Below are positions 8,127 to 16,673 of a stretch of 64,000 bases of DNA, piece by piece. The translations under genes were made by a program, and so were the position numbers. Location: positions 2,852,001 to 2,916,000 of the forward strand of contig NZ_JBDFMI010000001.1 of NCBI RefSeq assembly GCF_047238185.1, given 5' to 3'. How positions within the stretch are numbered: the first letter of the stretch is position 1; each line of letters opens with the position of its first letter. The DNA is from Bacillus_AD sp047238185. Its GTDB lineage: Bacteria > Bacillota > Bacilli > Bacillales > DSM-1321. Below the pieces are notes generated by a model. That model saw only the letters and a list, made by a program, of their open reading frames with translations. It had not been told where the DNA came from and ran no database searches.

Positions 8127-9815
8127 TTATTCTGTAATTTTGATGTCATAGTAGCTGTATTCTGCTCCAACTTTATGGTAAGTGAATCCTTTTACTTTTT
8201 CACTTACTAATACGTTAGATGCACGTTGGTATAGCGGTGCAATTGCAGCATCGTCTTCAACGACAATTTTTTCTGCTTTATGCAAAGCATCCCAGCGTTT
8301 TGTTTGGTCAGCTGTTTCTTGAGACTCTTTGATTAGAGCATCATATTTAGGATTTGAATATCCCATATGGTTGTTGCCGCCACCTGTAACCCAAAGGTCA
8401 GAGAATGAAACTGGGTCAAGATAGTCTGGGCTCCAGCCTGAAGCCAACAAATCATAATCTTGTTTGTTTTCACGGTCCAAACGGACTGCGAAAGGTACAG
8501 ACGTGATATTAACTGTTAAACCAGGAAGGTTTTTCTCTAATTGGTCTTTCACATACTGAGCTTCTTTTTTAGCTGAATCAGTATCGCCAGTTAGATATGT
8601 CAATTCGACTTTGTCCATTCCGATTTCTTTCAAGCCTTTTTCCCATGATTTCTTCGCATCTTTAGCATTGAACTTCATCATGTTCTTGTTTGTATCATTG
8701 AAATCCTTGCCGTCTTCATCTTTTACGAAATCTTTTGGCACTGCATAGTAAGCAGCTACAGAACCATTATTCAATACGCTTGCCGCAAGGTCATCCTTGT
8801 TAATGCCGGTAGAGATTGCTTTACGGATGTTCAGATTAGCTAAAGCTTTGTTATCTTCGTTCATTTTGATCCAGAAAATTGAAGGTTCCAACCAACGTAC
8901 AAGACGAGGGTCGCCATCATATTGTGGAACGATGTCTGAAGACAATTTAGGTGTAATATCAACCTCGCCTGATTCCAAAGCATTCACAGAAGCTTGTGGA
9001 TCTTTTTGGACGTTGAATGTTACTTTAGTCAATGTTACATCTTTAGCGTTGCGGTACTTATCGTTTTTCGCATAAACCCATTCTGTTGAAGTTGGACCGT
9101 TCCATTTTTCTAGCTTGAATGGTCCGTTAGATAATAATGTTTGTGCATTTGTAGCATATTTTCCGTTTTGCGCTTCAACGAATTTTTGGTTTTGCGGCAA
9201 GAATGTTCCGAAAGCCATTAATCCTTTGAAGAATTCAACTGTCATTGGTTTTTCAGTTTGGACAACCAATGTGTTCTCATCAGTAGCTTTTACACCAAGT
9301 GTATCAACACTGTATTGTTTTTTGTTAGCGGCAGCATCAGTGATTGCTTGAGCGCCTTTGATTTTGCCATTCATCATGTATGGGCCGTAAGGAGAAGCTG
9401 TCTTAGGGTCGATTGCACGTTTCCATGCGTACACGAAATCGTTGGCAGTTACAGGGTCACCGTTCGCCCATTGAACATCTTTCTTCAATTTAACAGTGAA
9501 CTCTGTGCTTTCTTTATTTGTTTCAGGATCGCCATCAGCGATTGCTGCAACTAGTTCATTGTCTTTGTTTTGGCGGTATAAGCCTTCTTGAGTATTGTCA
9601 AGAGTTGTGAATGAAACAGTATCCTGTGCCATTACGCTATCCATTGTTGGAATCTCTGCAGATTCAAGGACACGCAATTCTTGTTTAGCAGCAAGTTTTT
9701 TGCTGTCTTTTCCGGATGAATTAGATTCATCTGACTTTTTGTCTCCACATGCAGCCAAAAATAAGCTGAGCACAAGAGTAAGAGTCAAAAGCAGAGAAAA
9801 TTTAGACTTTTTCAA
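8127..9815 (-). CDS. oppA: Oligopeptide-binding lipoprotein, OppA type (upstream copy)
   Basis: Peptide-capturing lipoprotein of the complete opp operon. The reading frame is open upstream to 9869, but the TTG at 9815 sits eight bases after AAGGGG and begins MKKSKFSLLL exactly as in the other copy, so I take it as the start (562 residues). The lipobox is LAAC near residues 20-23, followed by a Lys/Asp/Ser-rich linker. Family motifs include FTVKLKKDVQWANGDPVTANDF and SNGPFKLEKW. It is the first gene of the operon. Confidence 0.95.
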   Translation of the reverse strand: MKKSKFSLLLTLTLVLSLFLAACGDKKSDESNSSGKDSKKLAAKQELRVLESAEIPTMDSVMAQDTVSFTTLDNTQEGLYRQNKDNELVAAIADGDPETNKESTEFTVKLKKDVQWANGDPVTANDFVYAWKRAIDPKTASPYGPYMMNGKIKGAQAITDAAANKKQYSVDTLGVKATDENTLVVQTEKPMTVEFFKGLMAFGTFLPQNQKFVEAQNGKYATNAQTLLSNGPFKLEKWNGPTSTEWVYAKNDKYRNAKDVTLTKVTFNVQKDPQASVNALESGEVDITPKLSSDIVPQYDGDPRLVRWLEPSIFWIKMNEDNKALANLNIRKAISTGINKDDLAASVLNNGSVAAYYAVPKDFVKDEDGKDFNDTNKNMMKFNAKDAKKSWEKGLKEIGMDKVELTYLTGDTDSAKKEAQYVKDQLEKNLPGLTVNITSVPFAVRLDRENKQDYDLLASGWSPDYLDPVSFSDLWVTGGGNNHMGYSNPKYDALIKESQETADQTKRWDALHKAEKIVVEDDAAIAPLYQRASNVLVSEKVKGFTYHKVGAEYSYYDIKITE

Positions 9816-9860
9816 ATTTGACACCCCTTCTACTTTCTTTTTATAAATTCTATAAATTTT

Positions 9861-9888
9861 ATTATACAATTTTTTGACTATTTGTAAA
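9861..9888 (-). promoter_or_regulatory. SigA-type promoter of the complete opp operon
   Basis: On the minus strand: -35 TTTACA (9888-9883), 16-base spacer, -10 TATAAT (9866-9861), about 45 bases before the oppA start. It matches the promoter of the second operon in hexamers and spacing. Confidence 0.75.
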
Positions 9889-9903
9889 TCGGGATTATGA
9901 AAA

Positions 9904-9918
9904 AATTTTCTGGAAATA
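9904..9918. promoter_or_regulatory. Candidate CodY box upstream of the opp promoter
   Basis: AATTTTCTGGAAATA matches 13 of 15 positions of the CodY consensus AATTTTCWGAAAATT. It ends about 16 bases upstream of the -35 hexamer. CodY is the branched-chain amino acid and GTP sensor that commonly controls peptide transporters in Bacillaceae. Confidence 0.5.
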
Positions 9919-10058
9919 ATTTAATATAGACACAAAAACAGCTATATAAAGGACTTTTCACTCAAAAAATTATTGTATTTTAGTGTATTAAAGCGTTATA
10001 ACACTGAATTTTTGGTGGATTATATGGAATTTTTTCTATTTTTTAGGAGGTTAAAATA

Positions 10059-10097
10059 ATGTTTCTTTTTTCAAATTTTTACAATAAATGTATATAA
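10059..10097 (+). other. Possible 12-codon leader ORF in the opp / DUF3899 intergenic region
   Basis: A strong AGGAGG site sits eight bases before an ATG that opens a 12-residue frame (MFLFSNFYNKCI) ending in TAA. It lies alone in the 450-base AT-rich gap between oppA and the next gene (9870-10318). Such short frames can be leader or regulatory peptides, or chance. The rest of the gap holds the opp promoter and an imperfect inverted repeat at 9982-10005, with no other gene seen. Confidence 0.25.
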
Positions 10098-10318
10098 AAA
10101 TAATTAGTTAAAAAATTCTGAATAATTATTATGTATATAAACATAATAATTATTCATGTTTAGAAGCTGACTCAACCAAGAAAGAAACTTCTCTTGCGGC
10201 CTCTTTTTTTGTTATACTGTTCTTTATACATGTCTTGTCTCTCAAATGATTGCAAAACGCCTTCCTAATGTACTAATAGGAAGAAACTAAATTAAACAGC
10301 AAAAGAGGAATATATTAT

Positions 10319-10690
10319 ATGTCTATAAGAAGAAAAAATAAGCGTATTCTTATCACAGTTGCAGCCACGCTTCTGGCGAGTGTCCTTCTTTCTTTCATTG
10401 CCTACAAACAATTGGCCCTCTTACATTTCATTAATATAAGCTTTTATTTTTCCAGTGCCTATATTATGGCCGGCCTGCTCATTCTAGTCGTCGATAAAGG
10501 GTTCTTTGACGGGATGTCATATAGCTTCCGCAGGTTATTTAAAAGGAATAGCTCCTCTGAAGCAGGTGAAGATGTCAATGACATTGTCCCTTTATCCCAA
10601 TTGGTGAATCTTCCATATTCATCATTGCTAATTAGCGGCTTTATCTTGTTGGGCATCATGTTGATCAGTCTAATGGTTTTCTATCTATAA
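10319..10690 (+). CDS. DUF3899-type small membrane protein
   Basis: A 123-residue protein with membrane segments near residues 9-28, 37-58 and 101-122, and a charged, Ser/Glu-rich cytoplasmic stretch in between (FKRNSSSEAGEDVND). The pattern fits the DUF3899 family of Bacillaceae, whose function is unknown. Start ATG follows AGAGGA at good spacing. It lies just upstream of trpS on the same strand, separated by about 106 bases with no terminator that I can see, so co-transcription is possible. I recognise the family only by general pattern. Confidence 0.75.
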   Translation: MSIRRKNKRILITVAATLLASVLLSFIAYKQLALLHFINISFYFSSAYIMAGLLILVVDKGFFDGMSYSFRRLFKRNSSSEAGEDVNDIVPLSQLVNLPYSSLLISGFILLGIMLISLMVFYL

Positions 10691-10796
10691 AGTACTTATG
10701 GTTTTTGGCAATCAAACTAAAAGGCCAGCCATCATTTTCAATACTTCGTATCTGGAGTAGAATGTATGTATATATAACAAGGAGTGGTATTTACAC

Positions 10797-11783
10797 ATGA
10801 AAACAATATTCTCTGGCATTCAGCCTTCCGGTTCCGTTACATTGGGGAACTACATCGGGGCAATCAAGCAATTTGTGGAACTACAGCATGATTATGATTG
10901 TTACTTCTGTATCGTCGACCAGCATGCCATTACTGTACCCCAAGACCGCCTTCAATTAAGGCAAAATATAAAGAACCTGGCAGCCCTTTATATCGCTGCT
11001 GGCATAGACCCTGAAAAATCGACTATATTTATCCAATCAGAAGTACCTGCCCACTCACAGGCAGCATGGATGATGCAGTGCATCTCCTATATCGGCGAGT
11101 TGGAAAGAATGACTCAATTCAAGGACAAATCGGCTGGAAGGGAAGCTGTTTCCGCATCTCTCCTTACCTATCCTCCGTTAATGGCAGCCGATATCCTCCT
11201 CTATAGTACGGATATCGTTCCGGTTGGCGAAGACCAGAAACAGCATTTGGAATTGACTCGTGATCTGGCTCAACGCTTCAATAATAAATACAATGATATC
11301 TTCACGATCCCTGAAGTACGTACACCTAAAGTCGGCGCTCGGATCATGAGCCTTCAAGACCCTACCAGAAAAATGAGCAAATCCGATCCGAACCCAAAAG
11401 GATTGATTGCTTTATTGGACGAGCCTAATGTTTTGAGAAAGAAAATTAAAAGCGCCGTTACCGATTCAGACGGCATTGTCAAATATGATCCGGCGAGCAA
11501 ACCGGGCGTTTCCAATCTATTATCGATTTATAGTATTTTAACTGGTATAGCGATTGAAGATTTAGAGAAGAAATATGAAGGAAAAGGATATGGGGATTTT
11601 AAAGGAGAAATGGCTGAAGCCGTCGTATCAGCGCTTCAACCGCTTCAGGAACGCTATCATGCCTTGGTAAATTCCAAAGAACTTGATGACATTTTGGATG
11701 CCGGTGCAGCAAAAGCGAATAAAGTAGCCAATAAAATGGTGCGTAAAATGGAAAACGCTATGGGATTGGGCCGTAAGCGCTGA
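10797..11783 (+). CDS. trpS: Tryptophanyl-tRNA synthetase
   Basis: Charges tRNA-Trp with tryptophan in the cytoplasm. A class I synthetase of 328 residues, the usual bacterial length. The HIGH-type motif is PSGSVTLGNYIG near residues 9-20 and the KMSKS loop is intact near residue 193 (KMSKSDPN). The AIDxxQ-type specificity region is PVGEDQKQHLE. Start ATG follows AAGGAG. No T-box leader is seen in the 106 bases upstream, so it is probably not controlled by uncharged tRNA. Confidence 0.97.
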   Translation: MKTIFSGIQPSGSVTLGNYIGAIKQFVELQHDYDCYFCIVDQHAITVPQDRLQLRQNIKNLAALYIAAGIDPEKSTIFIQSEVPAHSQAAWMMQCISYIGELERMTQFKDKSAGREAVSASLLTYPPLMAADILLYSTDIVPVGEDQKQHLELTRDLAQRFNNKYNDIFTIPEVRTPKVGARIMSLQDPTRKMSKSDPNPKGLIALLDEPNVLRKKIKSAVTDSDGIVKYDPASKPGVSNLLSIYSILTGIAIEDLEKKYEGKGYGDFKGEMAEAVVSALQPLQERYHALVNSKELDDILDAGAAKANKVANKMVRKMENAMGLGRKR

Positions 11784-11810
11784 TTCTCTTTTCAAATAGT
11801 ACAACATATG

Positions 11811-11847
11811 AAAAAAGGTGAAAGGGATCTTCCCTTTCACCTTTTTT
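11811..11847. terminator. Bidirectional terminator between trpS and yjbA
   Basis: AAAAAAGGTGAAAGGGA and its complement flank a three-base loop, with A and T runs on either side. It serves the convergent trpS and yjbA genes and overlaps the last bases of yjbA. Confidence 0.92.
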
Positions 11848-12601
11848 ATGATATTGAAGGACGGTCCCCAACTTCAATTTCCCAAAGCTTTTCAAAGAAA
11901 GGCTGTCCTTTTACAAGGCGTTCACATAATATTTCATGCTTCGCACTCCATCCTTGCTTAGCTTCCATAAACAATTCCGACCAAGCCTCTTCAAAATGGA
12001 GCTGCTGTATGTAGCTGTATTTATCCGGTGCCCATTCTGTATACCAGTAACGGACTTCCGCGGTGTTCTTGGCTCCATTTAACTGGTCAAGGGCCATGAA
12101 AAGCAATTGTTTCATTTGTCTTTCTTTTCTGGTTAATCCAAACATCATTTCAGGCTCAGGTGAAAGAATATGGTAGCCTTTTTGGTTATGGCTCTTTGAA
12201 TCAAAAGGATAATCGCCTTCAGGTGCGTTTTCGATCATTTCAAAAACAAGCTGTTCCTGCCTCGGTATCAATCTGCTTTTTCTCATAGGCATCTGATAGC
12301 CCATTGTGTCGACAGCTAAAATGCCGCTGCCATCCGATATGACGAAACAATATTCCAGTTGGATCCGTTCATGGTTTTTCCGGCAAAAAGCCTTTTGGTA
12401 AATATGTTCTAATAAACTTTGCGGCAATTCACTAAGATCATTCTCAATGTACTGAAAGAGAGCGGAAGATACTTTTAGAAGCGGAACCTGATCTAGCAGT
12501 TCTATTCCATCTTCTTTTCTCCATTCATGAAAGTGACAGATGTTATAACCATTCTCTTCACCTTCAAACCAATTTACCCATACATCATGCAGATATAACA
12601 T
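11846..12601 (-). CDS. yjbA: YjbA-type protein (DUF3603)
   Basis: A 251-residue cytoplasmic protein of unknown function, matching the YjbA/DUF3603 family of Bacillus by length, position beside trpS and sequence character (MLYLHDVWVNWFEGEENGYNICHFHEWRK). It is rich in aromatic and acidic residues with no signal peptide or membrane segment. No catalytic motif is evident. It ends inside the shared terminator with trpS. Confidence 0.88.
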   Translation of the reverse strand: MLYLHDVWVNWFEGEENGYNICHFHEWRKEDGIELLDQVPLLKVSSALFQYIENDLSELPQSLLEHIYQKAFCRKNHERIQLEYCFVISDGSGILAVDTMGYQMPMRKSRLIPRQEQLVFEMIENAPEGDYPFDSKSHNQKGYHILSPEPEMMFGLTRKERQMKQLLFMALDQLNGAKNTAEVRYWYTEWAPDKYSYIQQLHFEEAWSELFMEAKQGWSAKHEILCERLVKGQPFFEKLWEIEVGDRPSIS

Positions 12602-12725
12602 TTTTCATCCCTCATTTACTGGAAACTATTTGTCCATAAGTATAGTCACCATTCAATGAATTTATTCCCATGCCATAATTTCTTTGCTTTATTTTTATCT
12701 CTGATACGTTAAGGAAATCGTACGC

Positions 12726-13523
12726 TTATTCGGAAGAATCCTGTTTCTTTCTATAAAAATCTATGAAAGCTTCTGCAGGCATGGAAAAAGACTGCTCTAT
12801 ACTATATGTATGGTGTTCTGCATATTGTTCAACTAAAAAATAGCCCATACAATAGCCAATCATATAGGGATGGCCATTTTTCCCCAATAACAAATCATCA
12901 TGCTTCGGATCAGTCCGGTTACAGGACACTGCATCCTTAAATTTTTTATTCCAATAGGATTCCAGAAATGGTTGTGAATATTTTTTTGTCCAAGGCGCCA
13001 AATAGGATTCATCGCCCAATATACTTGCCACAGCGAATTCAGCGCATCCTTCCAATATGCTGGAATCGGCAAGACAATAATGATTCATTTTCTTATCCTG
13101 CCTATTCAGGCGGCAAACATGATGGTACTCATGGATAAAAAGAGCTTCCTTTTCCTTTTGAGGGAGATTGGGAGATAGAAAAAGTACTAGTTTATCAGGA
13201 AATGCAAGCCCTGATTTATGGTGGCCTCCGGAAAAGAAACCGACTCTTCTATGGGGAAGGATGAGGATGGGAATATTGGGGCCATCCCATTTCTTCTGAT
13301 ATGTTTCATGCAGGTCTGCAAAAGTTTCCCATGCCTCTTCCTTTTTAAGCAAATTGGCATCCTCAGCCCCTTTTGGTCCTGAAGTATACATTCCAAATGA
13401 TTGCAAATACGCCAAGACATCAGCCGCCTCTCCATCGGGAAAGTAAGGGGCAAGCCTCTTGCATAGCTCCAACGGTTCACCCGCATATTTTTTCAGAATC
13501 GGATACGTTTCCTTTACGCCCAT
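12726..13523 (-). CDS. yjaZ: Putative zinc-dependent protease, YjaZ type (DUF2268)
   Basis: A 265-residue protein with a clear gluzincin-like motif HEYHH near residue 130 (LFIHEYHHVCRLN) and a downstream Glu in EGCAEF, which could be the third zinc ligand. This fits DUF2268, predicted zinc proteases. There is no signal peptide, so it should be cytoplasmic. Start ATG follows GGAGGCGGG. It is transcribed alone, divergent from nothing and downstream of the fab genes. In B. subtilis yjaZ also lies next to fabF. The substrate is unknown. Confidence 0.85.
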   Translation of the reverse strand: MGVKETYPILKKYAGEPLELCKRLAPYFPDGEAADVLAYLQSFGMYTSGPKGAEDANLLKKEEAWETFADLHETYQKKWDGPNIPILILPHRRVGFFSGGHHKSGLAFPDKLVLFLSPNLPQKEKEALFIHEYHHVCRLNRQDKKMNHYCLADSSILEGCAEFAVASILGDESYLAPWTKKYSQPFLESYWNKKFKDAVSCNRTDPKHDDLLLGKNGHPYMIGYCMGYFLVEQYAEHHTYSIEQSFSMPAEAFIDFYRKKQDSSE

Positions 13524-13910
13524 TTATCCCGCCTCCACTCATGCTTGGATAATGATAGTATATGATAAAGCCGCGTTTTAAATGAGTATGGAAAAGATGA
13601 AATCGACCCCGTTTATAGAAAGGCACTATTTGATGTCTCTGGAAGTATCGTAAAATCAGCAAGACACCAGGCAATCTTCTCTAAAGCTGCAGCTCCATAT
13701 AAAACAGATGATGAGGGATTTTAGATTCTGTTTTAGCTCTATAGTATTATCCTTCTACATTTGGCTGAGGAGAATTATCGCTTGCTTGTGGAGAGCGGGC
13801 ATCTCCACATACCCTGCCTTAGCCGACATAGCAGTGTGTCTTCTTAAACAGAATGATTCATGACGCTGTACCCTTTATAAACCTAGTTATACTATCCAAA
13901 TGTTTTTTCG
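13524..13910. other. Intergenic gap between yjaZ and fabF, no gene seen
   Basis: About 390 bases with no convincing coding region. It contains an eight-base-pair hairpin (13787-13809, TGTGGAGA/TCTCCACA) without a T run. In B. subtilis, as I recall, the app peptide transporter genes lie beyond yjaZ; none are present here. Confidence 0.5.
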
Positions 13911-13944
13911 CAAAAAAAAGAGATAGCCTTTTATCGGCTATCTC
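13911..13944 (-). terminator. Terminator after fabF
   Basis: On the minus strand GAGATAGCC pairs with GGCTATCTC across a short loop and is followed by a run of T. It lies just beyond the fabF stop. Confidence 0.9.
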
Positions 13945-13956
13945 CAGATAAGAATC

Positions 13957-15192
13957 TTACTCGTATTTTTTAAATGCAAGTGTAGCATTATGTCCGCCGA
14001 ACCCTAAGGAATTCGAGATGGCTGCCTTAATGTCTTGCTTTCTTGCTGTATGAGGGACATAATCCAAATCGCATTCCGGATCAGGCGTTTCCAAATTAAT
14101 AGTTGGAGGAAGTACGCCTTCCTTCAGAGCAAGCACAGTAAAAATGGCTTCCACTCCTCCGGCTGCGCCCAGTAAATGGCCTGTCATAGATTTAGTCGAA
14201 CTGACAGCTAATTTATACGCATGGTCTCCAAAAACGCTCTTAATAGCTGTTGTTTCATACTTATCATTATAATCGGTACTTGTTCCATGTGCGTTGATGT
14301 AATCAATATCCTCCGGAGATAAATCGCCGTCATCAATAGCCATCTTCATTGCACGGGCGCCTCCCTCTCCATTTGGAGCCGGGGCAGTAATATGATAAGC
14401 ATCTCCAGTAGAACCGTAGCCTACCACTTCCGCATAGATCTTCGCTCCGCGTGCAAGTGCATGTTCAAGTTCTTCCAATACTACAATTCCTGCCCCTTCA
14501 CCGATAATAAAGCCATCGCGGTTGGCATCAAATGGCCTACTTGCCGTTTTAGGGTCCGGATTGGTTGAAAGAGCTTTATTCGCACAGAATCCGGCCACCG
14601 ACATTTTAGTGATTGGAGCTTCTGCACCGCCCGAAATCATTGCAATGGCATCGCCGCGTTGAATAACCTTAAATGCATCGCCAATAGAGTTGGTTCCAGT
14701 AGCACAAGCGGTTACCGTACATGAGTTGACCCCTTTGGCGCCTAAGTAGATAGACACTTGCCCTGCAGCCATATCCGGAATCATCATCGGTACAAAAAAT
14801 GGACTGACTCTTCTATAGCCTCTATCCAAAAAGGTCTCAAATTGATTTTCAAATGTCTCCATCCCGCCAATTCCTGAACCGACCCATACACCGATTTTGT
14901 CGGCATTCTCATCGTTGATGTCAAGCTGGGCATCTTTAACTGCCATTTTGGCCGCTGCAATCGCATAATGTGTAAAGCGGTCCATTTTACGGGCATCTTT
15001 CTTATCAATAAATCCATCTGTTGAAAAATCTTTCACTTCTGCAGCAACCTTAGCTGGGTAATCCTCGCTGTTCAATCTCGTTAAAGGACCAATACCCGAT
15101 TTACCTTCGAGGATATTCTCCCATGTTGTTTCAGCATTATTTCCTAGAGGTGTCACAGCACCAATTCCGGTAATTACAACTCGCCGTTTCAT
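13957..15192 (-). CDS. fabF: 3-oxoacyl-[acyl-carrier-protein] synthase II
   Basis: Elongating condensing enzyme of type II fatty-acid synthesis; it extends acyl-ACP with malonyl-ACP. At 411 residues it is full length. The catalytic Cys is C163 in CTVTACATGTNS. The two His residues are in NAHGTSTDYND (about 303) and MTGHLLGAAGG (about 339), and the C-terminal Gly-rich NSLGFGGHN motif is present. It follows fabH by about 140 bases on the same strand and should be co-transcribed under FapR control. Confidence 0.97.
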   Translation of the reverse strand: MKRRVVITGIGAVTPLGNNAETTWENILEGKSGIGPLTRLNSEDYPAKVAAEVKDFSTDGFIDKKDARKMDRFTHYAIAAAKMAVKDAQLDINDENADKIGVWVGSGIGGMETFENQFETFLDRGYRRVSPFFVPMMIPDMAAGQVSIYLGAKGVNSCTVTACATGTNSIGDAFKVIQRGDAIAMISGGAEAPITKMSVAGFCANKALSTNPDPKTASRPFDANRDGFIIGEGAGIVVLEELEHALARGAKIYAEVVGYGSTGDAYHITAPAPNGEGGARAMKMAIDDGDLSPEDIDYINAHGTSTDYNDKYETTAIKSVFGDHAYKLAVSSTKSMTGHLLGAAGGVEAIFTVLALKEGVLPPTINLETPDPECDLDYVPHTARKQDIKAAISNSLGFGGHNATLAFKKYE

Positions 15193-15332
15193 CCAGTGTC
15201 ATCTCCTTACAACCTATATAAATTCTTCCCAATCTCCATTGGGTTTGGTAATGTTCAACATTTACAGTAGACGAACTATACTATTGTAACAAAAATTTGT
15301 GCAATGCACTTTTTAAATGATTGTTTATTTCA

Positions 15333-16274
15333 TTAAATTCCCCATCTTAATGCGATAGCTCCCCAAGTCAAGCCGCCGCCAAATCCAACCATAACCACTA
15401 CATCATTGTCTTTGATCTTTCCTGCCTCCAATTCCTCAACTAACGCAACTGGAATTGAAGCTGCCGAATTATTCCCGAATTTGCGGATCGTATGGGACAT
15501 CTTTTCCGGAGGCAATTCCAAACGCTGACGTGCCGATTCCATAATTCTTAAGTTCGCTTGGTGAGGAATTAAATAATCGACATCCTCTTTCCCCAAACCG
15601 GCTTTTTCCAGCACTTGCATACAGGAATCTCCCATTTGGCGCACAGCGAATTTAAATACTTCACGGCCGTTCATAACGATTGTTTCATTCTCCATGTCCT
15701 TATAAAGATGTTTCCCGCCTGAACCATCAGCACCCAATTCAAACGCCAAAAGGCCTTTCCCGTCCGAAACGGGTCCCATTAACACAGCTCCAGCCCCATC
15801 GCCAAACAAAACAGCCGTATTGCGGTCTTCCCAGTTAGTAATCTTGGACAGCTTTTCAACCCCGATTACTAATACGTATTTATAGGCTTTATTATTTATG
15901 AATTGTTGTGCAGTGGCTAATCCATACATGAATCCCGCACAAGCCGCCGATATATCCATTGCAGCTGCTTTAACCGCTCCCAATCTCTCTTGAAGCATGC
16001 ACGATACAGTCGGAAATGATTGGTCCGGTGTCACTGTTGCCACCAATATTAAATCAATTTCTTCCGGTTTCACCCCTGATTGTTCAATAGCTGCTTTCGC
16101 CGCATTGAAAGCCATATCAGAAGTGTCGATATCGTCTCCAGCTAACCTTCTTTCCTCAATTCCCGTTCTTGTTCTAATCCATTCATCAGACGTATCCATT
16201 ATTTTTTCTAAATCTTGATTTGTTACAACTCTTTCAGGCAAATAACGTCCTACTCCAAGAATCCCTGCATTCAT
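15333..16274 (-). CDS. fabH: 3-oxoacyl-[acyl-carrier-protein] synthase III
   Basis: Starts fatty-acid synthesis by condensing acyl-CoA with malonyl-ACP, and sets the iso/anteiso primer choice in Bacillus. The open frame extends to 16319, but the ATG at 16274 follows GAGAAGGGG and begins MNAGILGVGRYLPE, the expected N-terminus, giving 313 residues. The catalytic triad is intact: C112 (SAACAGF), His in LIPHQAN, Asn in FGNNSAAS. It is the first gene of the fabH-fabF pair behind a FapR-like operator. Confidence 0.97.
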   Translation of the reverse strand: MNAGILGVGRYLPERVVTNQDLEKIMDTSDEWIRTRTGIEERRLAGDDIDTSDMAFNAAKAAIEQSGVKPEEIDLILVATVTPDQSFPTVSCMLQERLGAVKAAAMDISAACAGFMYGLATAQQFINNKAYKYVLVIGVEKLSKITNWEDRNTAVLFGDGAGAVLMGPVSDGKGLLAFELGADGSGGKHLYKDMENETIVMNGREVFKFAVRQMGDSCMQVLEKAGLGKEDVDYLIPHQANLRIMESARQRLELPPEKMSHTIRKFGNNSAASIPVALVEELEAGKIKDNDVVVMVGFGGGLTWGAIALRWGI

Positions 16275-16338
16275 TTTAAACAACCCCTTCTCTATTTCTC
16301 TTTTATATACATTGTCCAAAGTATCTTATTATCAATTG

Positions 16339-16383
16339 TTATGACTTGGTACTAATTTTACCTAATCAGTATACTACTTGCAA
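16339..16383 (-). promoter_or_regulatory. fabH promoter with FapR-like operator
   Basis: On the minus strand: -35 TTGCAA (16383-16378), 17-base spacer, -10 TAAAAT (16360-16355). Overlapping the -10 and start point is ATTAGTACCAAGTCATAA (16356-16339), which resembles the FapR operator (core TTAGTACC, then a diverged half). FapR is the malonyl-CoA-responsive repressor of fatty-acid genes. The placement would block RNA polymerase. Confidence 0.75.
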
Positions 16384-16412
16384 GAATAAAAATAAATACA
16401 GACAAATTCACA

Positions 16413-16624
16413 TCTAAAGCGAAAAGCGCCGGGTATCCCCGACAAGCTTAAGACTTGCTCTGCTTAAAGGCTGGTCTTTGCCTTTAACAGAGATTGGCTT
16501 AAGACCTCGAGGGGATGGCGCTTGCAGCTGGATGACTCTAAAGCGGAAAGCGCCGGGTATCCCCGACAAGCTTAAGTCATGCTCTGCTTAAAGGCTGGTC
16601 TTTGCCTTTAACAGAGATTGGCTG
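16413..16624. repeat. Intergenic hairpin repeat, one full copy plus one 5' partial copy in tandem
   Basis: A full element of about 120 bases (16413-16534) is followed at a 124-base period by a second partial copy (16537-16624), nearly identical over about 88 bases. The element folds on itself: AAGCGCC near its start pairs with GGCGCTT near its end, CCCC with GGGG, and inner CTCTG..AAAGGC with GCCTTT..CAGAG. Related copies lie at 38702, 59136 and 62098-62331. It occupies the fabH-comZ gap, the rest of which holds the fabH promoter and the comZ terminator. Confidence 0.8.
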
Positions 16625-16640
16625 AGACGGGGATCGAAAA

Positions 16641-16673
16641 AAAAGCCAAAAGGCAAAGGGCCTTATGGCTTTT
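16641..16673 (-). terminator. Terminator after comZ
   Basis: On the minus strand AAAGCCATAAGG pairs with CCTTTTGGCTTT and runs into a stretch of T. It lies immediately after the comZ stop. Confidence 0.85.

Noticed and set aside
9982..10005. Imperfect inverted repeat AGTGTATTA...TTATAACACT before DUF3899
   Set aside because: Mismatched arms and an AT-rich setting make it likely to be chance; I could not link it to a known operator.
13787..13809. Hairpin TGTGGAGA/TCTCCACA in the yjaZ-fabF gap
   Set aside because: No T run and no linked gene; its function cannot be supported.
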